Below, in pieces: positions 1 to 11,679 of a DNA stretch of 64,000 nucleotides. The position numbers and the translations under genes were made by a program. The notes beneath the pieces were generated by a model. The model made no database searches and was not told the origin of the DNA. It saw nothing but the letters and a program-made list of their open reading frames with translations. Numbering within the stretch: position 1 is the stretch's first letter; each line of letters opens with the position of its first letter. The stretch lies in contig NC_036464.1 of NCBI RefSeq assembly GCF_002775205.1, positions 868,001-932,000 on the forward strand, given 5' to 3'. The stretch comes from Xiphophorus maculatus. Taxonomy: Eukaryota > Chordata > Actinopteri > Cyprinodontiformes > Poeciliidae.

Positions 1-690
1 TCGACACCAAGGAAAATAAACACGCAAACATCTCCCACACAAAGAACAGAACATTCAGTCCATTACAGTTTTATGTTTTCAGCCTTGATTTTTATTTTGT
101 GATTATTAATAAGTGATCGCTGCGGTAGATTAGCTAGAGTTGCTATTAACGAATCTGTTAGCTAGTCCTGCAATTAGATAATCTAACACAGCCGAGGTTC
201 ATGAGCTAATTTAAACAGCTACTCTACTGATGTTCTGTCAGCGTTGGTGTTTAGGTGCCTTTTTTTTTTTTACTGAACCGAAACGCACTGAATTCTGCAG
301 CACATCTACATGTTGCAGTTGTCAAAGTCAAGCTAGCATGGCTGACTTTGCATAGCTTTTTACTTTGAATTACAACTTTTTCCTTACCTTGTTATCTAGT
401 TGTAGTGTTGACAATTAGTAGCAGGTGTGCATATAACATTTAGTGCGTTATGTGGATAACTTGGCAGCTAAAACCATTGAAGGGAACTGGTGTGACGTAA
501 CACTGCAACATGTCTGCACACATCCAAAAAACTGAAAATACTGACATTGTGATAAATTTCTGTGTCGATTAATTCTCGGTTTATGGCCCAGGCCTGCTAG
601 TGCTTCATGTTTGTCATCACACTAGTATGACGCAACTCTAAATGTTTTGGTCTAATCTGTCCTAAATACGCTGGACCATAAAATAGTGTG
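1..690. other. Non-genic AT-rich sequence
   Basis: No gene, repeat array or recognisable element was found; ordinary intergenic sequence. Confidence 0.5.
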
Positions 691-789
691 CCGCAAAACG
701 AGGCATTCGGTGCTCCACATCAGCCTAATTCTCCTCTAACCAAACAATCATTTGGATTAATTGCCAGAGAAAATCCTGGGAACAGAAAC

Positions 790-1140
790 ACACCAGTGAA
801 CCCGGTGTTTGTTTGCAGATTCCTGCAGCAGCGCTCGGTTATTTATTCTCCCTGTCACAAACAGGAGGACTTAGGTGGAGTGTGAGTTGTGTTTGAAAGG
901 TGGTAAACCTGCTGAGGCTCTTTAATTTCCCCCCTCTTCGCCTGCATGAGGGATGGTTCAAAGGGTGACTCTCTGACAGGGCATGTGATCGCTCCTCCGT
1001 CCTTTATCTGCCTCCCCACATTAGCACGTAAATGAGGCTGCACTTTGGGTTTTGGGAGCTGAAGCGCGCTCAGTGTAAACAGGAGTTGTACTGTTATCAT
1101 TGTTGGACAGATTCCTGACATCCGAACACCTCCGTTTCAT
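790..1140. promoter_or_regulatory. Candidate conserved non-coding element
   Basis: Unique, GC-balanced sequence with no coding match. It includes CCTTTATCTGCC and ACATTAGCACGTAAATGAGG. It looks unlike the surrounding AT-rich DNA. Conservation is inferred, not shown. Confidence 0.25.
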
Positions 1141-1360
1141 TAACATTCAAAAGGGCCGGGGATTTTGACACTGCCTCTGTTTATACAGATTTTTGAATAC
1201 TTTGCAACGCGGACTGTTGACGATTTGTGCATCTGTGCTGTTGACCGATTTGTGTGTTTCTGTATTTACAACCTGAGTGTTGAAGTGCCAAAGAGAATAA
1301 ATGCTGCAATTTAAGTGCAGAAATTATATTGCTTTTGCAGCATATTAATATCCCCTAAAT

Positions 1361-1500
1361 CAGGGGGTATCCAAAGTGCGGCCAGGGGGCCATTTGTGGC
1401 CCTTGGATTAGTTTTGTGGGGCTCCTGACTGCAATTCAAGAATGGCACATTATTTTTAAAGGACATTTTCTCTGGCAAGTTGTGAAAAATGTTCAGTTCA
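1361..1500. mobile_element. hAT-like element fragment
   Basis: Starts CAGGGGGTATCCAAAGTGCG followed by GCCATTTGTGGCCC, the usual end of a fish hAT-type non-autonomous element. The other end is not recognised. Confidence 0.5.
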
Positions 1501-1721
1501 ACACAAATAATATTCCTTTAGTTAAGTCATTCCAAAAACATCTATCAAGTTTGTTTTTACTCAAAAACAAGCCTGGCCACACCCATCCGTTATATTTGGC
1601 TAAATACGTTAAAGTTTGTAGAGGAAAATTTATATTTTTTTGCTGGGTGCTGTACCAGGAAACAACAGGAAAACCACAGAAGAAGACATTGAACGCAACT
1701 TCCTTCTTCACAAAATCCAAA

Positions 1722-2260
1722 CAGAAATGGAGTAGCATCAGATTTTAGAGGTTGTAGGATTTCTCTGCTGTCTTTGACAAAAGACCATGAGCCATTTCTG
1801 CCGCTACCACAAAGCTAATGTGTTCGTTTTGGTTGTATTTACCCAGAATTCCCTGTGATGTAGTCCACTTCCTGTTTTTAAAGCAGTTTCTGATCCATTT
1901 GTCGTTGACATATGGATTTGAACTGCATCAAAGTTCACTTCAACCAAGACCGAGGTTTATAGGTGGACCGAAGTTCACTTTTTGGTCTGTTACGCTTTCA
2001 CACCTCCCCAAATGAACCGGACTTTCTAGACAAACGAACTGGAGCTGGAATGGAAACAAAAATAGAGTAGCATCAGATTTTAGCAGTTGTAGGATTTCTC
2101 TTTGTTTTTGGAAAAAATCCATGAGTCATTTCTCCCGCTAGCACTAGACTAGCACATTTGTTGTGGTTGTATTTACCCAGAATGCCCTGCGATGTAGTCC
2201 ACTTCCTGCGTTTAGAGCGGTCTCTGGTCCACTTGGTGTTCACAATATGCATTTGAACAG
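1722..2260. mobile_element. Interspersed repeat present as two direct copies
   Basis: Copies beginning GAGTAGCATCAGATTTTAG occur at 1730 and 2065. Both continue through GTATTTACCCAGAAT and GATGTAGTCCACTTCCTG. A reverse-orientation relative lies at about 17700-18060 and a fragment at 55895-55970. No transposase is present, so it is a non-autonomous element. Confidence 0.8.
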
Positions 2261-2529
2261 GCGTTAGAGAGTTTTCTGTCTATGTAATTGTAATTATTGT
2301 GAAGCACTAACTATTGTGTATATTGGTGTGAACATATTAACCTAACAGTCATGTTTTTAAACTTTGAAGGAACCCGGAAAACATTCAAACTCATTTAGAA
2401 AAACCAAGGATTCAAACTAACCATCTTCTTGCTGTAAGGAAACAGCATAAACAGCCGTTTCACCTTTCAGCTCATCAGTGACGTCAAATCCCAATAAAAC
2501 TACAGAACAGAAACCTTAATTAAAGGAAG

Positions 2530-3060
2530 CCAACAGTATGATCCCTAGATTTGATCATTAGCATTTATTGAGCGGTAGCTTGTGTGGCTGAGCGCGTTGT
2601 CAGGCCTACACTGGAGCGACTGCAGGTCCTGAACGTCCATTGTGATGCGAGCCGAGCTTATCGCATGGGAGAGGACTGGCAGGCTCTTAAAAGGTATTAT
2701 ATGTGCTCTCGTTCTCCTTGCCTCTGTTTGACAGGAGCCCTCGGGATGAAAGGGAAGGCAGAGGAAAGAGAGACATCGCTTCCCGACATGGGGACGTCTT
2801 TGTTTCTATTCTCTCCATCCCAAGTCTCTCCAGGAATCCTAATTTCCAGCATTCACCTACCAATCGGCAGATAAAAGCTGGTCGGGGGGGAAGGGGGATT
2901 TTCTCAAATGAGACAGCTTGTAACCCGTCTGCATGCAGGGGGGCGAGAGGAGGCTGGAGCGCCGATTTCAAACCGCTTTTATTCAAACACTCAGAGTTTC
3001 TCCAAAGGACGTTTTCACAGCGGCTGGTTTGAAACCTGGATGAGAAACTCAGAGGATTCT
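2530..3060. promoter_or_regulatory. Candidate conserved non-coding element
   Basis: A unique, GC-balanced block with ATTAGCATTTATTGAGCG near its start. Chance frames overlap on both strands, but none resembles a known protein. Confidence 0.25.
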
Positions 3061-3134
3061 GCAAAATACAGGTGCAGAAAAAAATCTACTCCATAGAGAA
3101 TCACGATTCCTAGTCCTGGGGATTCTGAATCGCT

Positions 3135-3678
3135 TTAAAGTTGTACGTCGTCAATATCAATAGCTCTACCAGGAAGATAGAGCACATAACACCAGTTTTA
3201 AAGTCCCTCCACTGGCTCCCTGTAGCTCAAAGAACAGACTTTAAAATACTGTTGTTAGTTTATAAATCACTGAACGGCTCAGAACCACAATACATTAAAG
3301 ATCTGCTGTTGTTGTATCAACCTTCCAGACCTCTCAGGTTCTGGTTCTGGTTCTGCTCTGCATCCCCAGAACCAGAACCAAACGAGGAGAAGCAGCTTTC
3401 AGCATCTATGCACCACAAATCTGGAACAAACTTCCAGAAAACTGTAAAACAGCTGAAACACTGACTTCTTTTAAATCTCAACTAAAAACCCACCTGTTTA
3501 GAATTGTATTTGAAATGTAATCAATTACAAATTTATTGATGGAACCTGAATTAATGTTGTGTTTTGATTATTGATTCTATGTTGAAATTGTGTTTCTGTG
3601 TTTGTTATGATGTAAAGCACTTTGAAATGCCTTGCTGCTGAAATCTGCTATACAAATAAAATTTGATTGATTGATTAA
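3135..3678 (+). mobile_element. L2-like LINE 3' end
   Basis: The reading frame holds the typical reverse-transcriptase C-terminal stretch ITPVLKSLHWLPVAQRTDFK followed by a YKSLNG motif. It then has the family 3' tail GTAAAGCACTTTGAAATGCC and a TTGATTGATTGATTAAT end. It is 5'-truncated and dead. Related tails are at 6240-6300, 34271-34430 and 38800-39060. Confidence 0.88.
3342..3380. repeat. Inverted GGTTCT repeat within the LINE fragment
   Basis: TGGTTCTGGTTCTG and its exact reverse complement are separated by 11 bases. Confidence 0.85.
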
Positions 3679-3689
3679 TCACATTACGT

Positions 3690-4360
3690 GTCCACTCACT
3701 ACACTGAATTGTTTGCTAAACTAACCCAATACTAATAATTTAAGTTACAGAATTTCATGCATAAACCCATTTTTGTTCATAAATTAAAGTAATTTGGTAC
3801 GACGGTGTGTTGGGGACAGAAAAAAAGTACGTTTCCGCCAAAGAATTCAAACATTTTGTCTGCAAAGTTTTATAGAAAAAAAAACAAAAAACATTTCAGA
3901 GTTTGAAAAATGGAAAATATGATAGAAAAAAACAAGGACATTTTCTAATTTTAGGATTAATCTCAGAAATGTATTAGAAAAAAACAACATTTTCAACTTT
4001 TAGGAATTTTCTCAGATTTTTGAGCTTAACCTAAAAACTTTCTTGTTCTTTTTGTTCTAGTAAATTTTTGACTTTTCAAACTTAGAAATTAAGTTTTTTT
4101 TCCTTTAACATTTCTGAGTTTTCAACTTTTGCAGCGTAGAAATGTCCAAATTTACCTTTCCTTTATTTTTCAAATCTAAAATGGCCTTACCAGCCGTCGT
4201 AGTTTGAAACCTTAAAAAATTGTTTAATGTAAATATTTTATTTGTTGTCGTAATTTAAACAGAATCTCTTGATCGTCTCAATAGAGAAATTGTTTCTGAA
4301 TCGAATCGTGACCCTAAAGTCGGAATCGAGTCGCCGGAAGATTTGATGCCGCCGTGTTTC
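3690..4360. other. AT-rich non-genic sequence
   Basis: Nothing recognisable beyond repeated AAAAAACA/TTTTCT-rich low-complexity stretches. Confidence 0.5.
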
Positions 4361-4369
4361 ACCTCACGT

Positions 4370-5110
4370 TGCTTTCCTGAAACCGCTCTGATTAAGGCTG
4401 TTTACCTTTTCTGTTTTCCTGGCAAAGAAGCGGGTGATTAGATGGCGATGTTCGCGGACTGCCAGGGTTGGCAGCCGACGTCTCTAATTCGCCTGCTTGG
4501 CATTAAAATTAGGGAGGGGAAAGTGGATGCCAGTCTCTGGGGAGAGGGAGGTGTTAACTTCTAATGGCTTTCTCTGCCACAGCCCTGACATCTGCAGGGC
4601 TCCCAGCGAAGGATAGTGGGGCCTTTTTGAAAAATTAATGGAGCTGAATACATCTCGCAGCAAGGAGAGGGCCGGATTAATCAGCACATTAAGGGCTAGC
4701 CCCGGATTGGAAATAATTATTGGAGCTGACAAGGTGCAGAGGTGCCAGTGCCAGCTCCTTTCAGGAATGCATTTTAAAAAGCAGTTTAAAAAGCCTTCAG
4801 ATGTTGGCATTATCTTGCGTGACCAAATTAGGAGCAAATGAGAAAAGTTTATCTGGCATTTTGGAGTATTGAAAGAGCTTAGGCTTTATAAATTATACAA
4901 CGCGCGTGTGGATGTGTGCAGATTTGTTTCTGCAAGTCGAAGGGGGGGAAGGGAGAGCTGCAATAATTATAAGGAACTCCTTATTTTAAAGCAAAAATCT
5001 AAATTAAAATAGAAACATTATAGGTCTGAGATTTAATGTGGATGCAAGGAACTTTATGGTGAAAGAAGGATTAATTCAAATTGGTGCTTGAGAGAATTAT
5101 ACTGTTTGTG
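4370..5110. promoter_or_regulatory. Strong candidate conserved enhancer-like element
   Basis: Unique sequence with dense homeodomain-type sites: GCCGGATTAATCAGCACATT, GGAAATAATTATTGGAG, TTAAAATTAGGG and GACCAAATTAGG. GC content changes sharply from the flanks and no repeat or coding match is present. Position in the emx2 downstream domain suggests a developmental enhancer (inference). Confidence 0.4.
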
Positions 5111-5149
5111 CGAATGAAAAGTGGATGTCTTAACACCCTGAAAGCGCCA

Positions 5150-6020
5150 GACGGTAAACTGATTACTGTTGACCACCCATGAAATGCACCAAGCAGGAGG
5201 TGGTGGAGAATGATTTAATAAGCGCCATGTTTTTCTGCCTTCCACCAATAATCCGCTATAATTTTCCTGGGGAAGTGATTGGCCATGGGTTAATATTCTG
5301 TACCTTTCATACATCGTTTGCTTCACAATCAGGCAAATTTGAAGATATTTCACAGTTTTTATGATATTTACACAAATTAAAATAGCACATTAAAGAAATG
5401 TGCCTGATTACCTGCCCCACCTTGTGATTCTTCAACATTTTTAGCCGAGTTTTATGCCCCAAACGGTCAGTGATCTGAGCGTTTCTGTTGGCAGAATAAG
5501 ACCATAATGGATTAGCAGTAATAATGTTTGCATCTTCATGCCGGAACGAAGACAACACCTTTGAAGCGAGGCGGTGCGGCCATCAAAAGGAAGTCTGTGA
5601 GGAGTGCCAAATGTTTAGCTGGATGTTTGATCTTTAAAGCCCGCCGATCAGATATGCAGCCTCGGATAGCGATCTCCATTATGACTCTTATTCTCTTTTA
5701 GCCGCAGCGGCTCTCCAGGTAATGGGGAAAGCACTCAGTGGCAAATTGGAGGGCCTGAGTGGCATCTATCACCTTCACCATCTCAATGAAAGAGCCGCAA
5801 ACTTCTGGGCCGCCGAAGGAAAACCTGCAACGCTGCGAATGAGCGATTACTTCTGCCAACACGGATGTAATTCGGCAGCCTGCGATGTTGTCCCCGTCCC
5901 CCCGCCATGTAATTACAAAAGGCATGACCAAAAGTCTCACCCCAGAAAAATAGATGCTATCGGGTTTGCTACAAAGCCGATTAGATTTTACCTGCATTTA
6001 AAACGCAGGTAAATTGAAAA
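5150..6020. promoter_or_regulatory. Strong candidate conserved enhancer-like element
   Basis: A GC-balanced unique block, densest at 5620-6010, with ATGTAATTACAAAAGG, CCGATTAGATTTTACC and CCATTATGACTC. Open frames cross it on both strands, but none has a recognisable product or splice structure. Confidence 0.4.
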
Positions 6021-6224
6021 AATAGGTAGGAAACAGAACGTCTTGATAACCTTGAAATTAGACTCGTTTTTATGAAATTTAATATCTGAAATTCTGTTGT
6101 TTATTCTCCATTCGCCTCGGTGATTCCTGCTTTCCTGTGATATCTCAGGAAAAATGTTTCTGTTTTGAGATATAATTGTATAAAAGTATGAAAAAATTGC
6201 TGCAGCTCGTTAGTTATTATTCCA

Positions 6225-6305
6225 GTTTTAAATCAAGTTTATTTGTGAAGCAGCAACACGGCAGTTCAAAGAGCTTTACACTGTAAAAACATAATACAGT
6301 TAGAA
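6225..6305 (-). mobile_element. L2-like LINE tail fragment
   Basis: AATCAAGTTTATTTGTGAAG, then GGCAGTTCAAAGAGCTTTAC, is the reverse complement of the LINE 3' tail seen at 3.6 kb. Confidence 0.65.
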
Positions 6306-6689
6306 AACAAGTATAATTAGTCAAAATCATCAAGCAAATATACATTCAATATATTAATCTTAGCATGAGTTTCAGTCAGTGTTTCGGCTGTTTCACAGTT
6401 TTCTGGAAGTTTGTTCCAAATGAACTTTATATTTATTACTAATAAATGTTACAGTTACAGTCGGATGCTCATGTGAACACCTCTCATTAAAACAGATAAA
6501 ATACTCATATGTTTCACATTTAACATCAACAAAAAGCTGAAGTAAAAGTATTTGCCTTTTTTATAAGTATTAAGTAACTACATGGTAAATATTCAGAAAA
6601 ATATCATTTCTGCATCATTAAACGTAGGAAATGTGAAATAAAAAAACATTCTAGTTTTTCTCTGCATGTTCCACATATAACCACACATG

Positions 6690-7720
6690 GGCTATTTTCC
6701 ACATGTGAAACACTTGTTGAATTTTTTCCCCACATGTTACATAGTATAATTTCAACATGTGAAACATATTGCACATGTATTTAACATTCCAGATTTTCCC
6801 ACGCCTTTCACATTTTACAACACAGAATATTTTTTTGTCATGTGAAACATGTGTTCACATGTAACTGTAATATATAATTTCCACTTGAAACATGTAGTCG
6901 GTTTTCCAGAATGTGTTTAATATCTTATGATGCAATGTAACGTGTGCTCACAGCTTAAAATATTATTTCACATGTGAAATGGTAATTTCCTACAAGTTTC
7001 ACACATTACTATGCAATATAAATATAAACTAAGATCTATTTTTCACATCTGAAACACACATGGGAAAAATGTCACATGTACAATGTTGTTTCACATGTTA
7101 CTGTACAATATAATTTCAATAATTTGACACATGGCAAAAATAATCCAGGTTTCCCCTTGTTTTTCACATCACACTAAACAGTATATTTTTCTACATGTGA
7201 AACATGTTTTCACATGTCACTGCAAAATATAATTTCCACATGTGAAACACATAAGAGAACATTTCGCGAGTATTTCACATGCTATTGCACAGTATTATTT
7301 AGTTAGCTACACAAGTTAAAAATAATCTTTTATCATCCAATGAGGGAAATTTCACATGTGCAGGGTTTTCTAACATGTTTCACATGTTACCACACAATTC
7401 CATTTCCACATGTGTTTCACATTTGGAGAAACATTTGAGATGTGGAAAGTTTTCCCCTCATGTAACTACAGAAAATAATTTCCAGTTGTAAAACTAAATG
7501 TGTATCAGATCATGATTGTGTGTTATGGTTTCGTTCATTACCACATAACAAAAAGTTACATTTCTCATGTGACTTTGAAGGTTTCACATGGGAATTTACT
7601 TGCGTTTCACATAATAACCCTGAAACGTCTCCCATTTGTTTTACATGCGTCTCACAGTTTAACATGTGAAATGAATCCCATTCCTGTTTGATCACATATC
7701 TCCCAATGTTAGCTTTCACA
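6690..7720. repeat. Array A: degenerate tandem repeat built on the CACATGTG palindrome
   Basis: About 1 kb of diverged units. Each typically runs TTTCACATGTTACTGTACAA to TAATTTCCACATGTGAAACA, then an A/T- and G-rich linker. Anchors fall at irregular spacing of roughly 50-100 bases (for example near 6730, 6854, 6998, 7089, 7209, 7272 and 7377). The core CACATGTG is an E-box/M-box-type bHLH-ZIP site. Short chance frames here are not genes. Confidence 0.85.
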
Positions 7721-7739
7721 TTGTGATGTTTTAAATCTA

Positions 7740-8460
7740 TAAAGGATCATGTATTGCGCATGTTCCTGCCGTGCAGCTGGAGGTGCAGAGCTTAAGCCTC
7801 TACATTTGTAAAAATCCAGCAGGATATTTACCACCTGTAAACGCTCACATTTAAGTAAAACTCCAATTTCCCCAGATCTGCGTGCGTGTGATTGTACGTC
7901 TGAGCGCTCGACCTCGGCCCGCTGCCTCAGGGGGAAACAAAGGAAAAAACTCTCTTTTTCTTTCTGTAACATGGGAAAGTGCTTTTGCTTTTGCTTTTGC
8001 CATAGACTGGCTGGTAGAGGAGAGAGCGCTGACCAAAGTTTAAATCAAATGGAAAAGTCATTGATTGGCAAATCCCGTAAACCCAGCAATTGACGGCAGA
8101 TAGCTCCAAAATCATGCCAAAACTTTGAGTTAAGTGTGTGTTTGTCATTAGCTGCTGCAACGTGTAAATTAAAGTCCGTGCAAACACTAAAAACATCATG
8201 GAAAATTTCACAACTTGAGGTTAATTTGCAACAGATCGCTAACACAATGAGGAATTTTAAAAAGAGCATCCCACACTGAAACCATTGAACAGTTGTATGA
8301 GTAATAATTAGCGAATCATCATCAGTCATCATCCATGTTGCACAAATTTTAAAGACAAATGTCATAATCATGGGAGATATCTGCAGTTTTTCCCACATAA
8401 ATGGCATCCTGGAGAATTTGGTCAATTCAAACTTTTCCCTCAAGGTTTTATTGCTCTCGG
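7740..8460. other. Non-genic sequence
   Basis: A mixture of AT-rich and GC-balanced sequence. Overlapping minus-strand frames (for example 8045-8443) show no recognisable motif. A weak regulatory-element candidate at best. Confidence 0.35.
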
Positions 8461-9470
8461 AAAACTTGACTCACAGATAGTAATGAGACGTAAAGGGATG
8501 TGAGGTGTGTCCGTCAGCAGCACTTATAGCTTCATTACAACATAACGAGAGGTGCAGATGAAGCGACTTTATGTGCTGATATCAAACATGTGTGAATGTG
8601 TCCAGAGCAAGAACTTCACACAGGTTTGCAGCAGAAAACCCGCTGAAGCTCTGCTTATTACCAACACGTTGTCTCTCCGTATATTGTTTTAAGCGATTAT
8701 TGTGCAGATTTGAATCAAAAGCTACCACAATACCCCCAAATCCTCCCAAACTGCCTCTCATACCTACTAATTTCACATAATTTACACTTTATTCTTTCTT
8801 GGTTGAGTTTCTCAGATGCTCTAATTACCAATCTTTGACTTTTGTTTTGCTGGGTGATAAATATGGCACGACAGCGGCATTTTTCTCTAAACCACCAGCG
8901 ACTAGTCTGGATGAGAACCCAGTTTTATTTTGCCATCATGCAGAGAGAAACAGAACTGTTGGAGAAATGATTCAAAAAGTGGCATCCTTTGGTCTCCATA
9001 ACAAACATTAGACATTATCTATATGTGATGCAACAATTATTAAAAGAAAGTTTTTCTTTGTGCTTTTAGAGTTTAGTCGGTTCTGATCGCAGATGACGTC
9101 ACTGTTGCCCGGATGTTCAGACAAACAAAGCACAAACAGAACGGCGACATCTGAAGAGCAAGAAAGGTGGGAAAATGAGGAGAGGAGTTTCGTTTCAATC
9201 TTCCTCGACTCTGAAGCTCAGTGTGGAGAAACTTAAACGACGGTTGAACTGCAGAAGAAACAAAGGGAGCGGAAAGAAGGTAGTGTTGGTTGGAAGGAAG
9301 GGTTTTTGTTTCTGGGTGCAGGCAGTATGGTAGCTAGCACTCGCTAGCGCTAAGCTGTCTGTCCCCAAGTTTCTACTTGCAGGTAGAAATATTTCTTTGT
9401 CAATACTTTGCAGTTCATTTTTCTACTTTAAATTGTACATATTAAAAACCAAATATGTGTGCAGTTTACA
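8460..9470. other. Non-genic sequence
   Basis: No gene or repeat recognised, apart from short TAGC/GCTAGC repeats near 9330-9350. Confidence 0.4.
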
Positions 9471-9504
9471 TAAATTTAGTAGTTTGACGTTTGCGATCAG
9501 AGCC

Positions 9505-9570
9505 ATTGGAACTTTAACTGGAACAAAGTGGAGGATCCATGATGCTGTGGGCTTAGAAACCTTGTTGTAG
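9505..9570 (+). pseudogene. Tc1/mariner transposase remnant
   Basis: AAAGTGGAGGATCCATGATG with CTGTGGG corresponds to the transposase GGSIMLWG stretch. A sibling fragment lies at about 32820-32880. Too short to assign a subfamily. Confidence 0.5.
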
Positions 9571-9854
9571 TGTTTACATTTTGAACTCATTGAAATAGCA
9601 GGACATTTGGTTGACACTAAAAATGTGTCGGTGTTGGGTCTTTCAATTCGACTAAACGACGGTTAAAAACATAAATGAGCACAGAAACGCCTCAGCATGG
9701 TCGTCTTGGTAACCAGACATAAACAGATCCTGTGAGTTGAGCTGAATAAAAGACAACAGAGAGAAAATGTGAAAAGACAAATTGGTCCAAGGTCCATTTC
9801 TCTGTGTTCACTATCCGTCTGAAATGTAAAATGTGTGTTGGCCATCAGGGTTTT

Positions 9855-10010
9855 TTGAGTCTGTTGCATCCATGGGGGAATTTCAACCCACTCTTCCCTG
9901 CAGAATTGAGTTTTTGAGCAGGAAGTGCCGGTTTGAGGTCATGCCACAGTATCTGGATCAGATTTGGGTCAAAACTTGGACTTTCTTTTGGTTTGTTTGA
10001 GTCACTGAGA
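9855..10010 (-). pseudogene. Tc1-like transposase C-terminal remnant
   Basis: The minus strand reads SPSFDPNLIQILWHDLKPAL, matching the family's SPDLNPIEMLWHDLK. It continues NSAGKSGLKF. Heavily mutated fragment. Confidence 0.7.
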
Positions 10011-10076
10011 GGTAAACTTGCTGGTGTGCCATATTTTACGTGATTAGTGGCCAGAGAGATTCTTTCCTTTAGATCA

Positions 10077-10294
10077 CAGGTCTCAAACTCCAGGCCTCCA
10101 GTTGCTGTCCTGCAGTTTTTAGATGTGCCTCAGGTACAAAACACTGGAATGAAACGGCTTCATCTCCTCCTCCTTGTGTAGATCAGTTCTCCAGAGCATT
10201 AATGACCTAATTATTCTGTTCAGGTGGTGCAGCAGAGGCTCATCTAAAGGTTGCAGGACTGAGGCCCTCGAGGACTGGAGTTTGACGCCCCTAC
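10077..10294. mobile_element. Short hAT-type MITE
   Basis: Inverted ends TCTCAAACTCCAGGCCTCCA and CTCGAGGACTGGAGTTTGAC bound about 215 bases without coding content. This is the widespread fish family with ends reading TCAAACTCCAG. Confidence 0.75.
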
Positions 10295-10328
10295 TTTAGA
10301 TTGTTATGAGGTGGAGAGACGAAAATTG

Positions 10329-10708
10329 CTGTTTCCATTAACCGTGTATTCCTGCGATTCATTTTGAAAATAAATCCACCAGTTTTGACAAAACCTGTTT
10401 TTCGATAAAAAGTTTTGGCGCTTGGATGAGGTGGTTTTGTCAGCTGTATCAAAATTGGTTTATTTCCCAAAACTGCAGTGGAAACTTTATTCTCATCCCG
10501 ATGATCAACAACCGGATGTTACTACAGGCAAAAACCACAAAGAAGATGATGACAGGAAGTAGTTGGAGGATGATTTTTAATGACTAATTGCATGAACAAA
10601 CTTATTTACAGGTGATTTCAACTGCATTTTTTATTTATTATTTAAACATCACCATTGCAAAATTAGCTTAATATTTAGTTTTGCTCACATTTGTAATGGA
10701 AATGCAAC
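10329..10708 (+). mobile_element. Family B MITE, most complete copy
   Basis: About 380 bases with inverted ends GTTTCCATTA and TAATGGAAATGCAAC. The centre reads GATGATCAACAACCGGATGT, then TACTACAGGC. Further copies are at 14857-15830 (minus), 30386-30705 (minus) and 33840-34205 (plus). No coding content. Confidence 0.75.
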
Positions 10709-10709
10709 T

Positions 10710-11640
10710 TTCATTCAGTAAGTTGGATCAAACCAACTCTAGGTGATGGTGGTGAGATTAAAATTTTGCTTAAATGACAAACCAACCCTGCAAGAATCCG
10801 ATCTCCAAATACAATAATGATGCAGTGAACAAAGTGAACTCTGATTGGACGAATAACGGTCAGGAAGCTCCTCTGTGACGGAGCGTCAGGACGGGTGAAG
10901 CCCACCCAGATTGCTTTGTGCTTTTGGAAGAAGTTTCTTGCTGACTTTACATGTAAGCTCAGTAAATCCCAGAGGTTTCTGGCCAGGTTTAGGTGTGGAA
11001 TTTTCTCAATTTGTTGGAAGATATTTCCACCCCAGCAGAGCCAGGTGTTGATCCCGAGTACCTCTCCAAATAACAAGGCTTCATATCGCTGCGCATAAAG
11101 AAATGCTTCGTTAAGGAAAGGGTTAGTTTGCATTTTTGCAGTCATATCAGCCTGCAGCTTTATCCCAAGGCTGCCTTAATCAGGTTTCTGAAGCATATTT
11201 CTAAAACAGTAGATAGAAGAAGATGGGGAGTTGCTGCTGAGCTTTCCCACAGTGGCAGCAGCGGATTTTGTTGCAGATTGAAGTCAGTTGTGCAGGTGCA
11301 CAGAGTGAATTTTCTGATCCTTATGAGCAGCGGTCACACATGGCCGACTCTGCTTGGTTCAAGCCACAACAGCCTCAGCAGTGTTTCTGCAGACAAAGTC
11401 CTCATAGAACAACAAACACGTTTCAGTTTGTTTAGTTGGAATCTGAGACGATCAGAGTCTCTGTTCTTATATGTGGCTCAATCAGCTGTGACACAGCAAA
11501 CGTTACATCGTTTGTCGATTTAAAGCAACGGACCGGGCAGCTGTTTGAAGTGGTCCGAAGGTCTCAGGAGTCACTTTGGGATTCGTTCTCATCTGTTTTT
11601 TGGGGGGAAATGATAAGATGAAAAAGAGGACATTGTTGAA
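10710..11640. other. Non-genic sequence
   Basis: Contains degenerate L1/L2-style reading frames on both strands (for example minus 10711-11145) resembling an old LINE ORF. There is no secure match. No functional gene. Confidence 0.35.
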
Positions 11641-11679
11641 CAAGGAAACCAATATTTCTTCAATTAAAGAAAATATTTT

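Noticed and set aside
3141..3464. Host gene encoding the ITPVLKSLHWLPV protein
   Set aside because: This motif is the hallmark of L2-like LINE reverse-transcriptase tails, and the nearby 3' tail with TGATT repeats confirms a mobile element.
6690..7720. CRISPR array
   Set aside because: Spacing is irregular, units are diverged, and the context is clearly vertebrate; there is no repeat-spacer regularity.
8045..8443. 132-codon minus-strand frame
   Set aside because: No family signature, AT-rich codon use and several alternative overlapping frames.
10711..11145. 144-codon minus-strand frame as a host gene
   Set aside because: The composition hints at an old LINE ORF but there is no clear motif. 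It is surrounded by mobile elements.
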